Notes: a model not told the origin generated them from the sequence alone. Counted from the stretch's first letter, positions 17,437 through 25,949 are shown. The stretch: 64,000 bases of DNA from Alloalcanivorax dieselolei B5 (GCF_000300005.1 NC_018691.1:4235001-4299000); one strand, 5' to 3'. Numbers and translations: made by a program.

Positions 17437-18608
17437 TGCCTCTCCAGGAAGCGGGCCAGACGCTCCAGCGCCTGATGCAAGCGCTCCTCGTCGCAGGTGT
17501 AGGCGAGACGAATGTATCGCTCGGGCTGGTGGGTCTCACCAAAATCCAGCCCGGGCGTTACCGCCACGCCCGCTTCTTCCAGCAAGCGCCGGCAAAGTTC
17601 GAAGCTGTCCCGGGTGTGGGCGCTGACATCCACGTAGATATAGAAGGCGCCTTCACTGTCACCGACCACCGGCAGCCCCATTCCCGGTAACGCCTCCAGC
17701 AACAGGGTACGGCGCCGAGCCAACAGCTGCCGGCGCTGCTCCGCGATAGCCAGAGTGTCTTCGCTGAACGCCGCCATGGCCGCATGTTGCGCCACCGTGC
17801 CCGGAGCCAGGAACCAGTTTTGCGCCAGCCGCTCCACCGCCGGCACCGCCGCCTCCGGCGCCACCAACCACCCCAGCCGCCAACCGGTCATGCCGAAGTA
17901 TTTGCTGAAGCTGTTGATGACCCAGGCGGCGTCGCCATGCGCCAATACGGTTTCCGCTTCGGCGCCGTAGCAGAGCCCCTGGTAAATTTCATCGACGATC
18001 AAAGTGCCCTGACGCTCGCGGCACCACCGCGCCCAGTCATTCAATTCCCCGGCCGGGATGCGATTGCCGGTGGGATTGTCCGGGCTGGCCACCACAGCGG
18101 CCCGGGTCGTTTTGTCCCAGGCGCAGCGCAGTATCTCGCCACTGGGACGAAATCCCGTCGACGCCTGTAACGGCATGGGCTGCGGTATACCCCCAAACAT
18201 ACGGACGAACTGGCGGTTACAGGGGTAACCCGGATCACACAGCAACACGCCATCGCCGGGGTCCAGCAACGCCCCCAAAGCCAGCTGCAAGGCACCGGAG
18301 GCCCCCGGTGTGACCACAATTCTGGCCGGATCCACCTGCGCGCCGAAGCGGTCGCGGTAATCCTCGGCGATGATCTCACGCAATGCCGGCAACCCCGCCG
18401 CCGGCGTGTACCGGGTCTGTCCCAGATCCAGGGCGTGGCGGGCCGCCGCCATCACCGGCGACGGGCAAGGAAAGTCGGGTTCCCCCACCTCCAGGTGGAT
18501 AATATCCCGGCCCTGGGCCGCCAGTTGTTGGGCCCGCTCCAGCAACGCCATCACGTGAAAAGGCGGAACGGTGTTGGCAAGGCGGGAAATTCTTTGCAAA
18601 TCGGTCAA
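17433..18608 (-). CDS. Class I/II pyridoxal-phosphate aminotransferase
   Basis: Fold type I aminotransferase of 391 residues, aspartate aminotransferase-like; the amino-acid substrate is not assignable. It shows DIIHLEVGEPDFPCP near the N-terminus, TPGASGALQLAL, SPDNPTGN, the cofactor-contacting IVDEIYQGL and the Schiff-base lysine in VINSFSKYFGMTGWRLGW. A late conserved Arg is in RYIRLAY. The start is a TTG at 18608 with AGGGG six bases upstream. It is divergent from dksA and coupled to sfsA. The same neighbour of dksA is found in Pseudomonas. Confidence 0.9.
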   Translation of the reverse strand: MTDLQRISRLANTVPPFHVMALLERAQQLAAQGRDIIHLEVGEPDFPCPSPVMAAARHALDLGQTRYTPAAGLPALREIIAEDYRDRFGAQVDPARIVVTPGASGALQLALGALLDPGDGVLLCDPGYPCNRQFVRMFGGIPQPMPLQASTGFRPSGEILRCAWDKTTRAAVVASPDNPTGNRIPAGELNDWARWCRERQGTLIVDEIYQGLCYGAEAETVLAHGDAAWVINSFSKYFGMTGWRLGWLVAPEAAVPAVERLAQNWFLAPGTVAQHAAMAAFSEDTLAIAEQRRQLLARRRTLLLEALPGMGLPVVGDSEGAFYIYVDVSAHTRDSFELCRRLLEEAGVAVTPGLDFGETHQPERYIRLAYTCDEERLHQALERLARFLERQ

Positions 18609-18640
18609 GAAAAACCCCTTTTCTGTCGCTATGTTGTGGC

Positions 18641-18646
18641 TATAAT
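18641..18646 (+). promoter_or_regulatory. Perfect TATAAT, candidate -10 of dksA
   Basis: A consensus -10 hexamer lies 215 bases before the dksA ATG in the aminotransferase/dksA divergent gap. The -35 at 16-18 spacing is poor. If used, it leaves a long GC-rich leader containing a direct repeat (CTCAGGGAAC twice, near 18793 and 18805). Confidence 0.4.
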
Positions 18647-18860
18647 CCCGTGGTTTCGTGGCGTCAAGAAACGCCGCCGGGCGAGGGAAAGCCCACCGGG
18701 TTGACTGCCATCGCCAACAGTGGCATGGCAGGCAGTAACGCGGTAAGGTCGAAGATTACACTATTGACGGGCTCCGGTTGGGCGGGGCCATGCTCAGGGA
18801 ACGCTCAGGGAACTGGGCTCCGAATAGCGAGTCGTGACTATGTTAAGGGAGTTGATCAAA

Positions 18861-19937
18861 ATGGCCACCGGGAAAAAAGCTAAAAAGAAAGCCATCGCCA
18901 AACCCAAGGCCGGTGCAGCCCGGACTTCCGCCGCCGCCAGCAAGAAAGCCGCGGTGAAAAAGGCAGCCACCGTCAATAAGAAGGCTGTAGCCAAAAAAGC
19001 CGCCCCCAAGAAAGCAGCGGCCAAGGCCGCGTCGAAGGTGGCGAAAAAAGTCACGACCACGAAAAAAGCCGCCAGCAAGCGACCCGCCAGCGCAAAGACC
19101 ACGGCCAAGGCAGCCCCTTCCCCTGGCAGCAAGAGCAAGGCCGCCAGCAAAAAGGCAACGGTCAGCAAAACCGCCAAGACCACCACCAAAGCAACGGCCA
19201 CGAAAGCCAAACCGAAGACTCAGGCGGCCCGGAAAGCTACCCCGGGCCCCGCTTCCTCCACTCGCAGCAAACAGGTGAAAAGCACGCCCAAAAGCAAATC
19301 GAGCGCCACAACCGCACCCCAATCCAAGGCTTCCGGCACCGCCAAGCGCGGGGCCAAGGCCAAGCCGGCTCCGGCCCAAGCGCCGGCCCGGAATACGACG
19401 ACGTCATCGGGAACCGCCAGGAAGGCTCCCGGCAGCCAGGAGCGCAGGCCGTCCCGTTCCTCTTCTTCAGTTCAGGTGAAATCGACGGTGAAAAAACCCG
19501 CAACAGCCGCCGACAAAGCGGACAATCTTATTCATGGAGTCACTCCCTATGTCGCCAAAGCAGGCGAGGAGTACATGAACGAAGCTCAGCGCGCCCATTT
19601 CCGTCAGGTTCTTCTGGCCTGGCGCCAGGAGTTGATGGAAGAAGCGGATCGCACCATGCACCACCTTCAGGACGAGGTGGCGAATCTGCCCGACCCCGCC
19701 GACCGGGCAACCCAGGAGGAAGAATTCGCATTGGAACTGCGCACCCGCGACCGCGAGCGCAAACTGCTGAAAAAGATCGAGAAAGCCCTCGATCAGATCG
19801 ACAAGGATGACTACGGCTACTGCGAGGCCTGCGGCATCGAGATCGGCATCCGCCGACTGGAGGCCCGTCCCACCGCGGAACTGTGCATCGATTGCAAGGA
19901 ACTCGCCGAGATCAAGGAAAGGCAGCTGGCGGGCTGA
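18861..19937 (+). CDS. dksA: RNA polymerase-binding factor DksA with a long Lys/Ala-rich histone H1-like N-terminal extension
   Basis: DksA enters the RNA polymerase secondary channel and mediates ppGpp responses. Residues from about 222 onward are a complete DksA: a coiled-coil tip with LPDPADRATQEEE (the functional acidic residues), and a four-cysteine zinc finger (CEAC and CIDC). Before it lie about 220 residues of low-complexity Lys/Ala/Ser/Thr/Pro sequence (KKAAVKKAATVNKKAVAKKA-type repeats), as in AlgP or histone H1-like proteins. E. coli DksA has only 151 residues. The frame is continuous and no convincing internal start precedes the core, so the extension appears to be translated. AAGGGAG lies ten bases before the ATG. 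gluQ follows. Confidence 0.93.
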   Translation: MATGKKAKKKAIAKPKAGAARTSAAASKKAAVKKAATVNKKAVAKKAAPKKAAAKAASKVAKKVTTTKKAASKRPASAKTTAKAAPSPGSKSKAASKKATVSKTAKTTTKATATKAKPKTQAARKATPGPASSTRSKQVKSTPKSKSSATTAPQSKASGTAKRGAKAKPAPAQAPARNTTTSSGTARKAPGSQERRPSRSSSSVQVKSTVKKPATAADKADNLIHGVTPYVAKAGEEYMNEAQRAHFRQVLLAWRQELMEEADRTMHHLQDEVANLPDPADRATQEEEFALELRTRDRERKLLKKIEKALDQIDKDDYGYCEACGIEIGIRRLEARPTAELCIDCKELAEIKERQLAG

Positions 19938-19940
19938 GAA

Positions 19941-20067
19941 AACAGTTAACAGTGGACAATTGACAGTGGACAGCTAAAGTCAAAACATGACTTTCTTTCA
20001 CGGCCGGGCCATGCCCGGCCGTGTGCTGTTTCAGCTGTCAACTTTCAACTGTCAACTATCCACTGGT
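19941..20067. repeat. Large nested inverted repeat between dksA and gluQ
   Basis: The left arm (19941-19975) and right arm (20032-20067) are imperfect inverted copies of a GTTGACAG/GTGGACAG-rich sequence ending in GACAGCT. They enclose a shorter perfect hairpin. Inside each arm the motif CAGT(G/T)GACA recurs. The whole gap can fold into one long structure. Confidence 0.65.
19999..20023 (+). terminator. GC-rich stem-loop after dksA
   Basis: CACGGCCGGGC, loop CAT, GCCCGGCCGTG: an 11-base perfect stem 61 bases past the dksA stop. It is followed by TGCTGTTTC rather than a strong U-run, so termination may be partial. It may instead be a processing or stability structure between dksA and gluQ. Confidence 0.5.
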
Positions 20068-20068
20068 T

Positions 20069-20962
20069 ATGTCCTATCGCGGTCGCTTCGCCCCCACCCC
20101 TTCCGGCCCCCTGCATTTCGGCTCTCTGGTCACCGCTCTGGCCAGTTGGCTGGATGCCCGCTATCACCAGGGGGAGTGGCGGGTACGCATGGACGATCTG
20201 GATCCGCCACGGGAACAGCCGGGGGCGGCGGATACTATTTCGCGGCAACTGGAAGCCTTCGGATTGCATTGGGATGGGGCTCTGCTCTATCAGAGCAAGC
20301 GCGGTGACGCCTATCAGGCGGCACTCGACGCTTTGCTGGAACAGGGGCAGGCCTTTTACTGCACGCTATCACGGCAACAATTGAAAGCGCTGGGCGATGT
20401 GCACCCCGGACCTTCGGTGGCGCAGCCGCCTGGACCGGATCGTGCCGTGCGTCTGACCGTACCGGTGGCGGCGCTGTGTTTCGATGACCGTCTGCAGGGC
20501 CGGGTGTGCGCTCAGCTCGCCGAGGAGGAAGGCCCGTTCGTGATCCGCCGCCGCGACGGCCTGTTCAGTTATCAACTGGCCTGCGCGCTGGATGACCGCG
20601 ATCAGGGCATCACCGATGTGGTGCGCGGAGCGGATCTGCTGACCTCCACACTACAGCAAATCCGCGTTCTGGATTGTCTCGGCGCCACCGCGCCCCGCTA
20701 CGCCCATCTGCCCGTGATCCTGCAACCGGATGGTCGCGGGAAGATCAGCAAATCCATGGGTGGCGCCGCGCTGGACCCGGACCTCAAGGGACCACTCACG
20801 CATGCGGCACTGACCTGCCTGGGGCTGTCCCCGCCGACCGGGTTACAACAGGCCACGGTCACCGATCTGTTGCAATGGGCGCGGGAAAACTGGACACCGG
20901 AGCAACTGCCGCGCGGCACCGGGTTACCCGCCCCCGCGCTTTTACAAGGCGGGAAGGTCTGA
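20069..20962 (+). CDS. gluQ: Glutamyl-Q tRNA(Asp) synthetase
   Basis: Truncated GluRS paralog that attaches glutamate to queuosine in the tRNA-Asp anticodon. The 297-residue product begins MSYRGRFAPTPSGPLHFGSL, containing the HIGH-type motif. It has MDDLDPPREQPGA and a KISKSMGG (KMSKS-type) loop, and lacks an anticodon-binding domain as expected. The ATG at 20069 gives the family N-terminus; 16 upstream in-frame codons come from the inverted repeat. It is linked to dksA as in E. coli and Pseudomonas. The short cbrX reading frame starts 90 bases downstream. Confidence 0.95.
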   Translation: MSYRGRFAPTPSGPLHFGSLVTALASWLDARYHQGEWRVRMDDLDPPREQPGAADTISRQLEAFGLHWDGALLYQSKRGDAYQAALDALLEQGQAFYCTLSRQQLKALGDVHPGPSVAQPPGPDRAVRLTVPVAALCFDDRLQGRVCAQLAEEEGPFVIRRRDGLFSYQLACALDDRDQGITDVVRGADLLTSTLQQIRVLDCLGATAPRYAHLPVILQPDGRGKISKSMGGAALDPDLKGPLTHAALTCLGLSPPTGLQQATVTDLLQWARENWTPEQLPRGTGLPAPALLQGGKV

Positions 20963-21052
20963 CGTATGCTCAACTCCAGCCGTATGCTCAATCATACTGG
21001 GCCGACCCGAGCCTGAATCGGTCGAGGCGCCCTCGCCGCCGGATTAGAGTGC

Positions 21053-21229
21053 ATGTATACCGACCGACTACTGATTATTTTCATTTTAGGCACCTATTTG
21101 CTCTCCCCGGCCATCATCGGCTGGTGGAGCGAGGGTGGGCGCGGCTGGTATCGCCCCTACCTGATCTGGCTGGCCCTGATCGCTCTCAGCTACTGGATCG
21201 CCAAGAGCCGGGACGCGAATGACGTATAG
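21053..21229 (+). CDS. cbrX: Small membrane protein CbrX, overlapping cbrA
   Basis: A 58-residue reading frame starting MYTDRLLIIFILGTYLLSP, with two hydrophobic helices (about 5-22 and 36-50) separated by GWWSEGGRGWYRPY. Its last 11 bases overlap the cbrA start, so ribosomes finishing cbrX can re-initiate on cbrA. A short gene in this position, called cbrX, is known upstream of Pseudomonas cbrA and is thought to couple translation. The Trp/Tyr-rich loop looks like selected protein, not chance. Whether the peptide itself has a function is unknown. The start could be later, but no other ATG is available. Confidence 0.75.
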   Translation: MYTDRLLIIFILGTYLLSPAIIGWWSEGGRGWYRPYLIWLALIALSYWIAKSRDANDV

Positions 21230-24140
21230 TGTCAGCGAACTGATTCTGATCGCCTGTGGCTACCTGCTGTTTCTGTTCCTGGTGGCCTGGATCACCGAGC
21301 GAGGCTGGATCCCCTCACGTTGGGTTCGTCATCCGGTCGTTTACGTGCTGTCGCTGGGCGTCTATGCCAGTGCCTGGGCCATCTATGGTTCGGTGGGTTA
21401 CGCCTATCGTTACGGCTACAATTTTCTTGCCTATTTTCTCGGTATCTCCGGGGTGTTTTTGTTGGCGCCGATCCTGCTGGCGCCAATCCTGCGTCTGACC
21501 ACGACCTACCAGTTGGGCTCCCTGGCGGATCTGTTCGCTTTCCGTTATCGCAGCCGCCTGGCCGGGGCGCTGACCACGGTGATGATGGTGATCGGCATGC
21601 TGCCGTTGCTGTCACTGCAGTTAAAGGCCGTGGCGGAGTCGATCCAGATACTGACCGGGGATCCCGATCCCGCTTGGCTGGCATTCTGGTTCTGTCTGCT
21701 GATCACCCTGTTCGCCATTTTGTTCGGTGCACGCCATGCCACCGCCCGGGAACGGCATGAGGGGCTGGTCGTCGCCATCGCCACCGAATCGTTGATCAAA
21801 CTGGTGGCGTTCGTAGGGGTGGCTCTGCTCGGGCTGTTCGGCGTCTTTGGTGGTCTCGGCGGCTTGAACCAGTGGCTGGACGCCAATCCGGAGATGCTCA
21901 CTCGTCTTTACCAGCCTTTGCAGGACGGCACCTGGCACAGCCTGATCATGGCGTTCTTCGTCTCCGCGGTGGTGATGCCTCATATGTTCTACATGGCCTT
22001 CACCGAGAACCTCAATCCTCGAGCTCTGATCACCGCCAGTTGGGGACTGCCGCTGCTGTTTTTGATCATGGCGCTGTGTGTGCCGCTGATCCTGTGGTCC
22101 GCGCTCGCCATCGACGCGCCGACCATTCCGGATTATTTCGCTCTCGGCGTCGGCCGGGAGAACGGCCACGGCGCGGTGCTCGCCTATCTGGCCGGCCTGG
22201 CCGGCGCCAGTGGCATGTTGATCGTCGCCACGCTGGCGCTGTCCGGCATGTGTTTGAATCACCTGGTGCTGCCGGCCAGCCCCCTCAGTTCCGCCCAGGA
22301 TCTGTACCGCAATCTGCTATGGACCCGGCGGGTGCTGATCGCCGCCATTCTGGCGTTGGCCTTTTTATTCTACCGGCTCACCGGCCCCAACCATTCCCTG
22401 GTGGAACTGGGGGTGTTGTCGTTCGTCGCGACACTGCAATTCGTGCCCGGCCTGATCGGGGCGCTGTTCTGGCCATCGGGCAATCGCAGCGGGCTGTTCG
22501 CCGGCATGCTGGCAGGGTTCGTGATCTGGGCGGTAGCCCTGTTGTTCCCATTGATCACGCCGCACTGGCACGCCCAGGAAGTCCTGCAGTGGCTCGGCTG
22601 GCAGTATCCGGAAGGCGCTACCCAATGGCACCGGGTGGCGCTGGCGTCGGTGAGTCTCAATGGCCTGATCTATGCAGTGGTGTCGATCGTCACCCCCATG
22701 TCCCGGGCGGAACGGTCCGCCGCCGAGGCCTGCGCGGTGGACAGCCTGCGACGCCCGTACCGCTGGGAATTGAGCGCCCAGTCCGTGGACGATTTCATCG
22801 CGTCACTGAGCGGCCCGCTGGGGCCGGTAACCGCCGCCCGTGAAGTGGAGATGGCGCTGCGGGACCTGCGCCTGAAGTATACCGAGACCCGCCCCTACGC
22901 TCTGCGGCGGCTGCGCGATCAGTTGGAGACCAACCTGTCCGGCCTGCTCGGTCCCTCCGTCGCCCATCAACTGATGGATGAAAACGTGCCCTATCGGCCG
23001 CGCGAGGGTGAGGAATCCAGCGAGGATATTCGCTTTATCGAAACCCGTCTGGAAAAGTACCGGGATCGCCTTTCCGGTCTGGCGGCGGAACTGGACAGCC
23101 TGCGCCGTTTCCACCGGCAAACCCTGCTTGAATTGCCGATGGGGGTTATTTCCCTGGGCGCCGACGGCGAGATCATCGGCTGGAACCGGGCGGTGGAAAC
23201 CCTGACCGGCATCGAGGCGGAAGACACCATAGGCTCGCGCCTGGATCATCTGCCCTCTCCCTGGGGGGAACTGCTCACCGAGTTCAGCCGCGGCGAGGAC
23301 GCCCACGACCCCAAACGCAGTATCGAGGTCAACGGCCAGGCTCGCTGGCTGAGTCTGCACAAATCGCTGATCCGTGGCGCCGGCCCGTCCGAACAGGCCG
23401 GCGGCCTGGTGCTGGTGCTTGAGGACATTACCGATCTGCGCCATATGGAAGCGCATCTGGCACACAACGAGCGGCTGGCCTCCATCGGCCGCCTGGCCGC
23501 CGGGGTGGCCCATGAGATCGGTAATCCGGTTACCGCCATCGCCTGTCTCGCACAAAATCTGGAAGGCGACAGCATTGATGAGGAGCAGCGCCTCAGCGGA
23601 CGCCAGATCATGGAGCAGACCCGACGCATCACCCGCATCGTCGAATCACTGGTAACGTTCAGCCATTCCGGCGGCATGCGCGACGTGATTCATGGCCCGG
23701 TGCGGGTCTTCGACACCGCCGCCGAAGCCATCGCCCTGCTGCAGTTGGACCCGGACCGCCGCCAGCAACACTTCCGCAATCTCTGCGACCCGACCCATGA
23801 AGTGATGGGTGACCCGCAACGTTTGCTGCAGGTGTTCGTCAACCTGCTCAGTAACGCCTCGGACGCCAGCGAGGACGACGCCCCGATCACGGTCCGCAGC
23901 CGCCCCGAAGGCGAGAAGGTGCGTATCGAAGTCGAGGATCGCGGCCATGGCATACCGACGGAACTGCGCGATGCCCTGTTCGAACCCTTCGTCACCAGCA
24001 AACCGCCGGGCCGCGGTACGGGTCTGGGACTGGCGTTGGTTTACAGTATCATCGAAGACCATCAGGGGACGGTGCGCGTGGAGAGCCCAGTGGAGGGCGA
24101 CCAAGGCACCCGGTTTATCATCGACCTGCCCGCTTATTAG
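21219..24140 (+). CDS. cbrA: SLC5-type transporter/sensor histidine kinase CbrA
   Basis: Membrane sensor of carbon/nitrogen status that phosphorylates CbrB. The 973 residues comprise an SSS/SLC5 transporter-like domain of about 13 helices (1-500), and a STAC-like linker (about 510-600). Then come a PAS domain (about 640-750, LLELPMGVISLGADGEIIGWN) and a HisKA dimerisation helix with VAHEIGNP (phosphoacceptor H765). The HATPase has NLLSNASDAS, VEDRGHGIP and GTGLGLALVYSI. All kinase boxes are intact. The start ATG lies inside cbrX. The TAG stop uses TA from host DNA and G from the first base of an inserted element. Family knowledge links CbrA to histidine uptake and signalling. Confidence 0.93.
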   Translation: MTYSVSELILIACGYLLFLFLVAWITERGWIPSRWVRHPVVYVLSLGVYASAWAIYGSVGYAYRYGYNFLAYFLGISGVFLLAPILLAPILRLTTTYQLGSLADLFAFRYRSRLAGALTTVMMVIGMLPLLSLQLKAVAESIQILTGDPDPAWLAFWFCLLITLFAILFGARHATARERHEGLVVAIATESLIKLVAFVGVALLGLFGVFGGLGGLNQWLDANPEMLTRLYQPLQDGTWHSLIMAFFVSAVVMPHMFYMAFTENLNPRALITASWGLPLLFLIMALCVPLILWSALAIDAPTIPDYFALGVGRENGHGAVLAYLAGLAGASGMLIVATLALSGMCLNHLVLPASPLSSAQDLYRNLLWTRRVLIAAILALAFLFYRLTGPNHSLVELGVLSFVATLQFVPGLIGALFWPSGNRSGLFAGMLAGFVIWAVALLFPLITPHWHAQEVLQWLGWQYPEGATQWHRVALASVSLNGLIYAVVSIVTPMSRAERSAAEACAVDSLRRPYRWELSAQSVDDFIASLSGPLGPVTAAREVEMALRDLRLKYTETRPYALRRLRDQLETNLSGLLGPSVAHQLMDENVPYRPREGEESSEDIRFIETRLEKYRDRLSGLAAELDSLRRFHRQTLLELPMGVISLGADGEIIGWNRAVETLTGIEAEDTIGSRLDHLPSPWGELLTEFSRGEDAHDPKRSIEVNGQARWLSLHKSLIRGAGPSEQAGGLVLVLEDITDLRHMEAHLAHNERLASIGRLAAGVAHEIGNPVTAIACLAQNLEGDSIDEEQRLSGRQIMEQTRRITRIVESLVTFSHSGGMRDVIHGPVRVFDTAAEAIALLQLDPDRRQQHFRNLCDPTHEVMGDPQRLLQVFVNLLSNASDASEDDAPITVRSRPEGEKVRIEVEDRGHGIPTELRDALFEPFVTSKPPGRGTGLGLALVYSIIEDHQGTVRVESPVEGDQGTRFIIDLPAY

Positions 24141-24420
24141 AGCCTGTTTAAGGTCTATTCGCCACCGCGTTGCTGCTGGAAAAGCCGCCAGGCGGCGTCG
24201 CGGACTGCAGGCTTTGGTGGGCCAAAGGCAAAGGCCGGGGCGTCGTCTGGCGGCTTTTCCAGCGCAACCCGGAGGGCCGGGCCCACTTTCCTTAGGTGGA
24301 GAGTGCCGCCAGCCCGCGATTACGCTTGTTTATGTAGAATGACTACACTGCACAATCGGAATCACGACCTGACGACAAAATGAACTCCGGCGCGGCGGTG
24401 AATAGATCTTAAACAGGCTC
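24140..24420. mobile_element. 281-bp MITE-like element between cbrA and cbrB
   Basis: GAGCCTGTTTAAG starts the left end and its complement CTTAAACAGGCTC finishes the right end. Over 30 bases the two ends agree at 27. The element is bounded by TTA on both sides (24137-24139 and 24421-24423), a likely 3-bp target duplication. Inside is a perfect 17-base inverted repeat (24175-24191 with 24247-24263, CTGGCGGCTTTTCCAGC) that can form a long hairpin. No coding capacity. Without it cbrA and cbrB would be about 20 bases apart. It also fills the 302-base gap between the two genes. Confidence 0.8.
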
Positions 24421-24442
24421 TTAGAATTAGAAGGAAGGCAGT

Positions 24443-25777
24443 ATGAGTCACATACTGATCGTGGAAGACGAGCCCGTGATTCGCGGCGCGCTACGCAAAC
24501 TGCTGGAGCGGCATGATCACTCCGTGACGGAGGCGGAATCCGTGGAGCAGGCCCTGGAGAAAAGCCTGCATCAGTACGACCTGATCATCAGCGATCTGCG
24601 ATTACCGGGGGAGCCGGGCACGGCCCTGATCGAACAAGCCAACCCGACGCCGGTGCTGATCATGACCAGTTACGCCAGTCTGCGTTCGGCGGTGGACGCC
24701 ATGCGCCAGGGCGCGGTGGACTACATTCCCAAACCGTTCGATCACGAGGAAATGCTGCTGGCCGTGGAGCGGGTGCTGAAGGAAGGCCGGCTCAATCGCG
24801 GCAACCAGGCACTGCGCCGTGATATGGAACGCAGCTATCCGGTCAACGCCATGGTCGGTGAGTGTCAGGCCATGCGCGAGCTCAAACACCGCATCGCCCG
24901 GGTGGCGCCCACTGATACCCCGGTGCTGATCCTTGGGGAAGCCGGCACCGGCAAGGAACTGACCGCCCGCTCCATTCATGAACACAGTGACCGGGCCGGC
25001 GGCCCCTTGATTACCGTGCACTGCGCCTCCCTGCCGAAAACACTGCAACTGGATGATCTGTTCGGCAACGATGGCCAGCCCGGCCGCATTGAAGAAGCGG
25101 AAGGCGGCACCTTGTTTCTGGACGAAGTGGGCGAACTGTCCGGAGAAGCGCAGAGCCGGCTGCTGACGCTGCTGGAGCAAGGCGAGATCCATCGTCAGGA
25201 CTCCCTGTCCACGCGCCGGGTGGACGTGCGCATCCTGGCCAGCAGTCAGACCGATCTGCCCACCCGGGTCACCGAGGGCGGATTCCGCCGTGACCTTTAT
25301 TACCGGCTTAACGTGATGGAACTGGAAGTGCCGCCATTGCGGGCCCGCGAGCAGGATATCGAGGACCTGGCCAGCGCCCTCCTGGCCCGTGGCAGCGAGA
25401 AACTGCGGCGGCAGAACCTGTTTTTCACTCAGGAAGCGCTGGAGGCGATGCGTGGTTACAGCTGGCCGGGCAATGTGCGGGAGTTGGAAAACGTCATCGA
25501 GCGGGCCGTGATTCTCTCCGAGGAGGAAGCCATAGGCCCCGGTCAACTGGGCCTGAATCCGGATCGCGCGCCGCAACGCACCACCCGTGCCAGCCGCGCC
25601 AGCCTGGATCCCTCCGAGGATCTGTCGCTGGAAGACTACTTCACCCGCTTTGTCCTGGAAAACCAGGACAGCATGACCGAGACCGAGTTGGCCAATAAGC
25701 TCGGCATCAGCCGCAAAAGCCTGTGGGAGCGCCGCCAGCGCCTGGGCATTCCCCGTCGCAAGGGCGGCCGGCGCTGA
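24443..25777 (+). CDS. cbrB: NtrC-family response regulator CbrB, lacking the GAFTGA loop
   Basis: Response regulator of 444 residues controlling carbon/nitrogen utilisation. The receiver has E8/D9, phosphoacceptor D51 (IISDLRLPG), T75 and K97. The AAA+ domain has Walker A GEAGTGKE (165-172), Walker B GGTLFLDE (221-228) and FRRDLYYRL. The C-terminal HTH is TETELANKLGISRKSLWERR, strongly CbrB-like. Between DLFG (205-208) and EAEGG (218-222) the sequence is NDGQPGRIE; the usual HEKGAFTGA sigma54-contact loop is absent with no frameshift. Regulators of this family without GAFTGA generally act on sigma70 promoters, so CbrB here may have changed mode. AAGGAAGG precedes the ATG. Confidence 0.92.
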   Translation: MSHILIVEDEPVIRGALRKLLERHDHSVTEAESVEQALEKSLHQYDLIISDLRLPGEPGTALIEQANPTPVLIMTSYASLRSAVDAMRQGAVDYIPKPFDHEEMLLAVERVLKEGRLNRGNQALRRDMERSYPVNAMVGECQAMRELKHRIARVAPTDTPVLILGEAGTGKELTARSIHEHSDRAGGPLITVHCASLPKTLQLDDLFGNDGQPGRIEEAEGGTLFLDEVGELSGEAQSRLLTLLEQGEIHRQDSLSTRRVDVRILASSQTDLPTRVTEGGFRRDLYYRLNVMELEVPPLRAREQDIEDLASALLARGSEKLRRQNLFFTQEALEAMRGYSWPGNVRELENVIERAVILSEEEAIGPGQLGLNPDRAPQRTTRASRASLDPSEDLSLEDYFTRFVLENQDSMTETELANKLGISRKSLWERRQRLGIPRRKGGRR

Positions 25778-25909
25778 GAGCCTGGTCCATGGAAAGCGGG
25801 TTCACTCGCGAATAGCGTGTCGTGTGTCAGCGATTATCCCATCTTTCTTTGCCAGAAACGGCTTGTGGGACCCTCCTTGTTACTCCCTCAGTCGCATTCA
25901 ACGACCAAG

Positions 25910-25949
25910 TGTTACCTTACTACACAGGGCGGGTAACAAGAACGTTACC
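25910..25949 (+). promoter_or_regulatory. Three TGTTAC-type half-sites, candidate CbrB operator
   Basis: TGTTAC at 25910-25915 and GTAACA at 25933-25938 face each other across 17 bases. A third site, GTTACC at 25944-25949, pairs with GGGTAAC at 25931-25937 as a 7-base perfect inverted repeat. Pseudomonas CbrB recognises TGTTAC-N14-GTAACA-type sites with several subsites upstream of crcZ. The spacing here differs, so the assignment is by resemblance. Confidence 0.6.
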
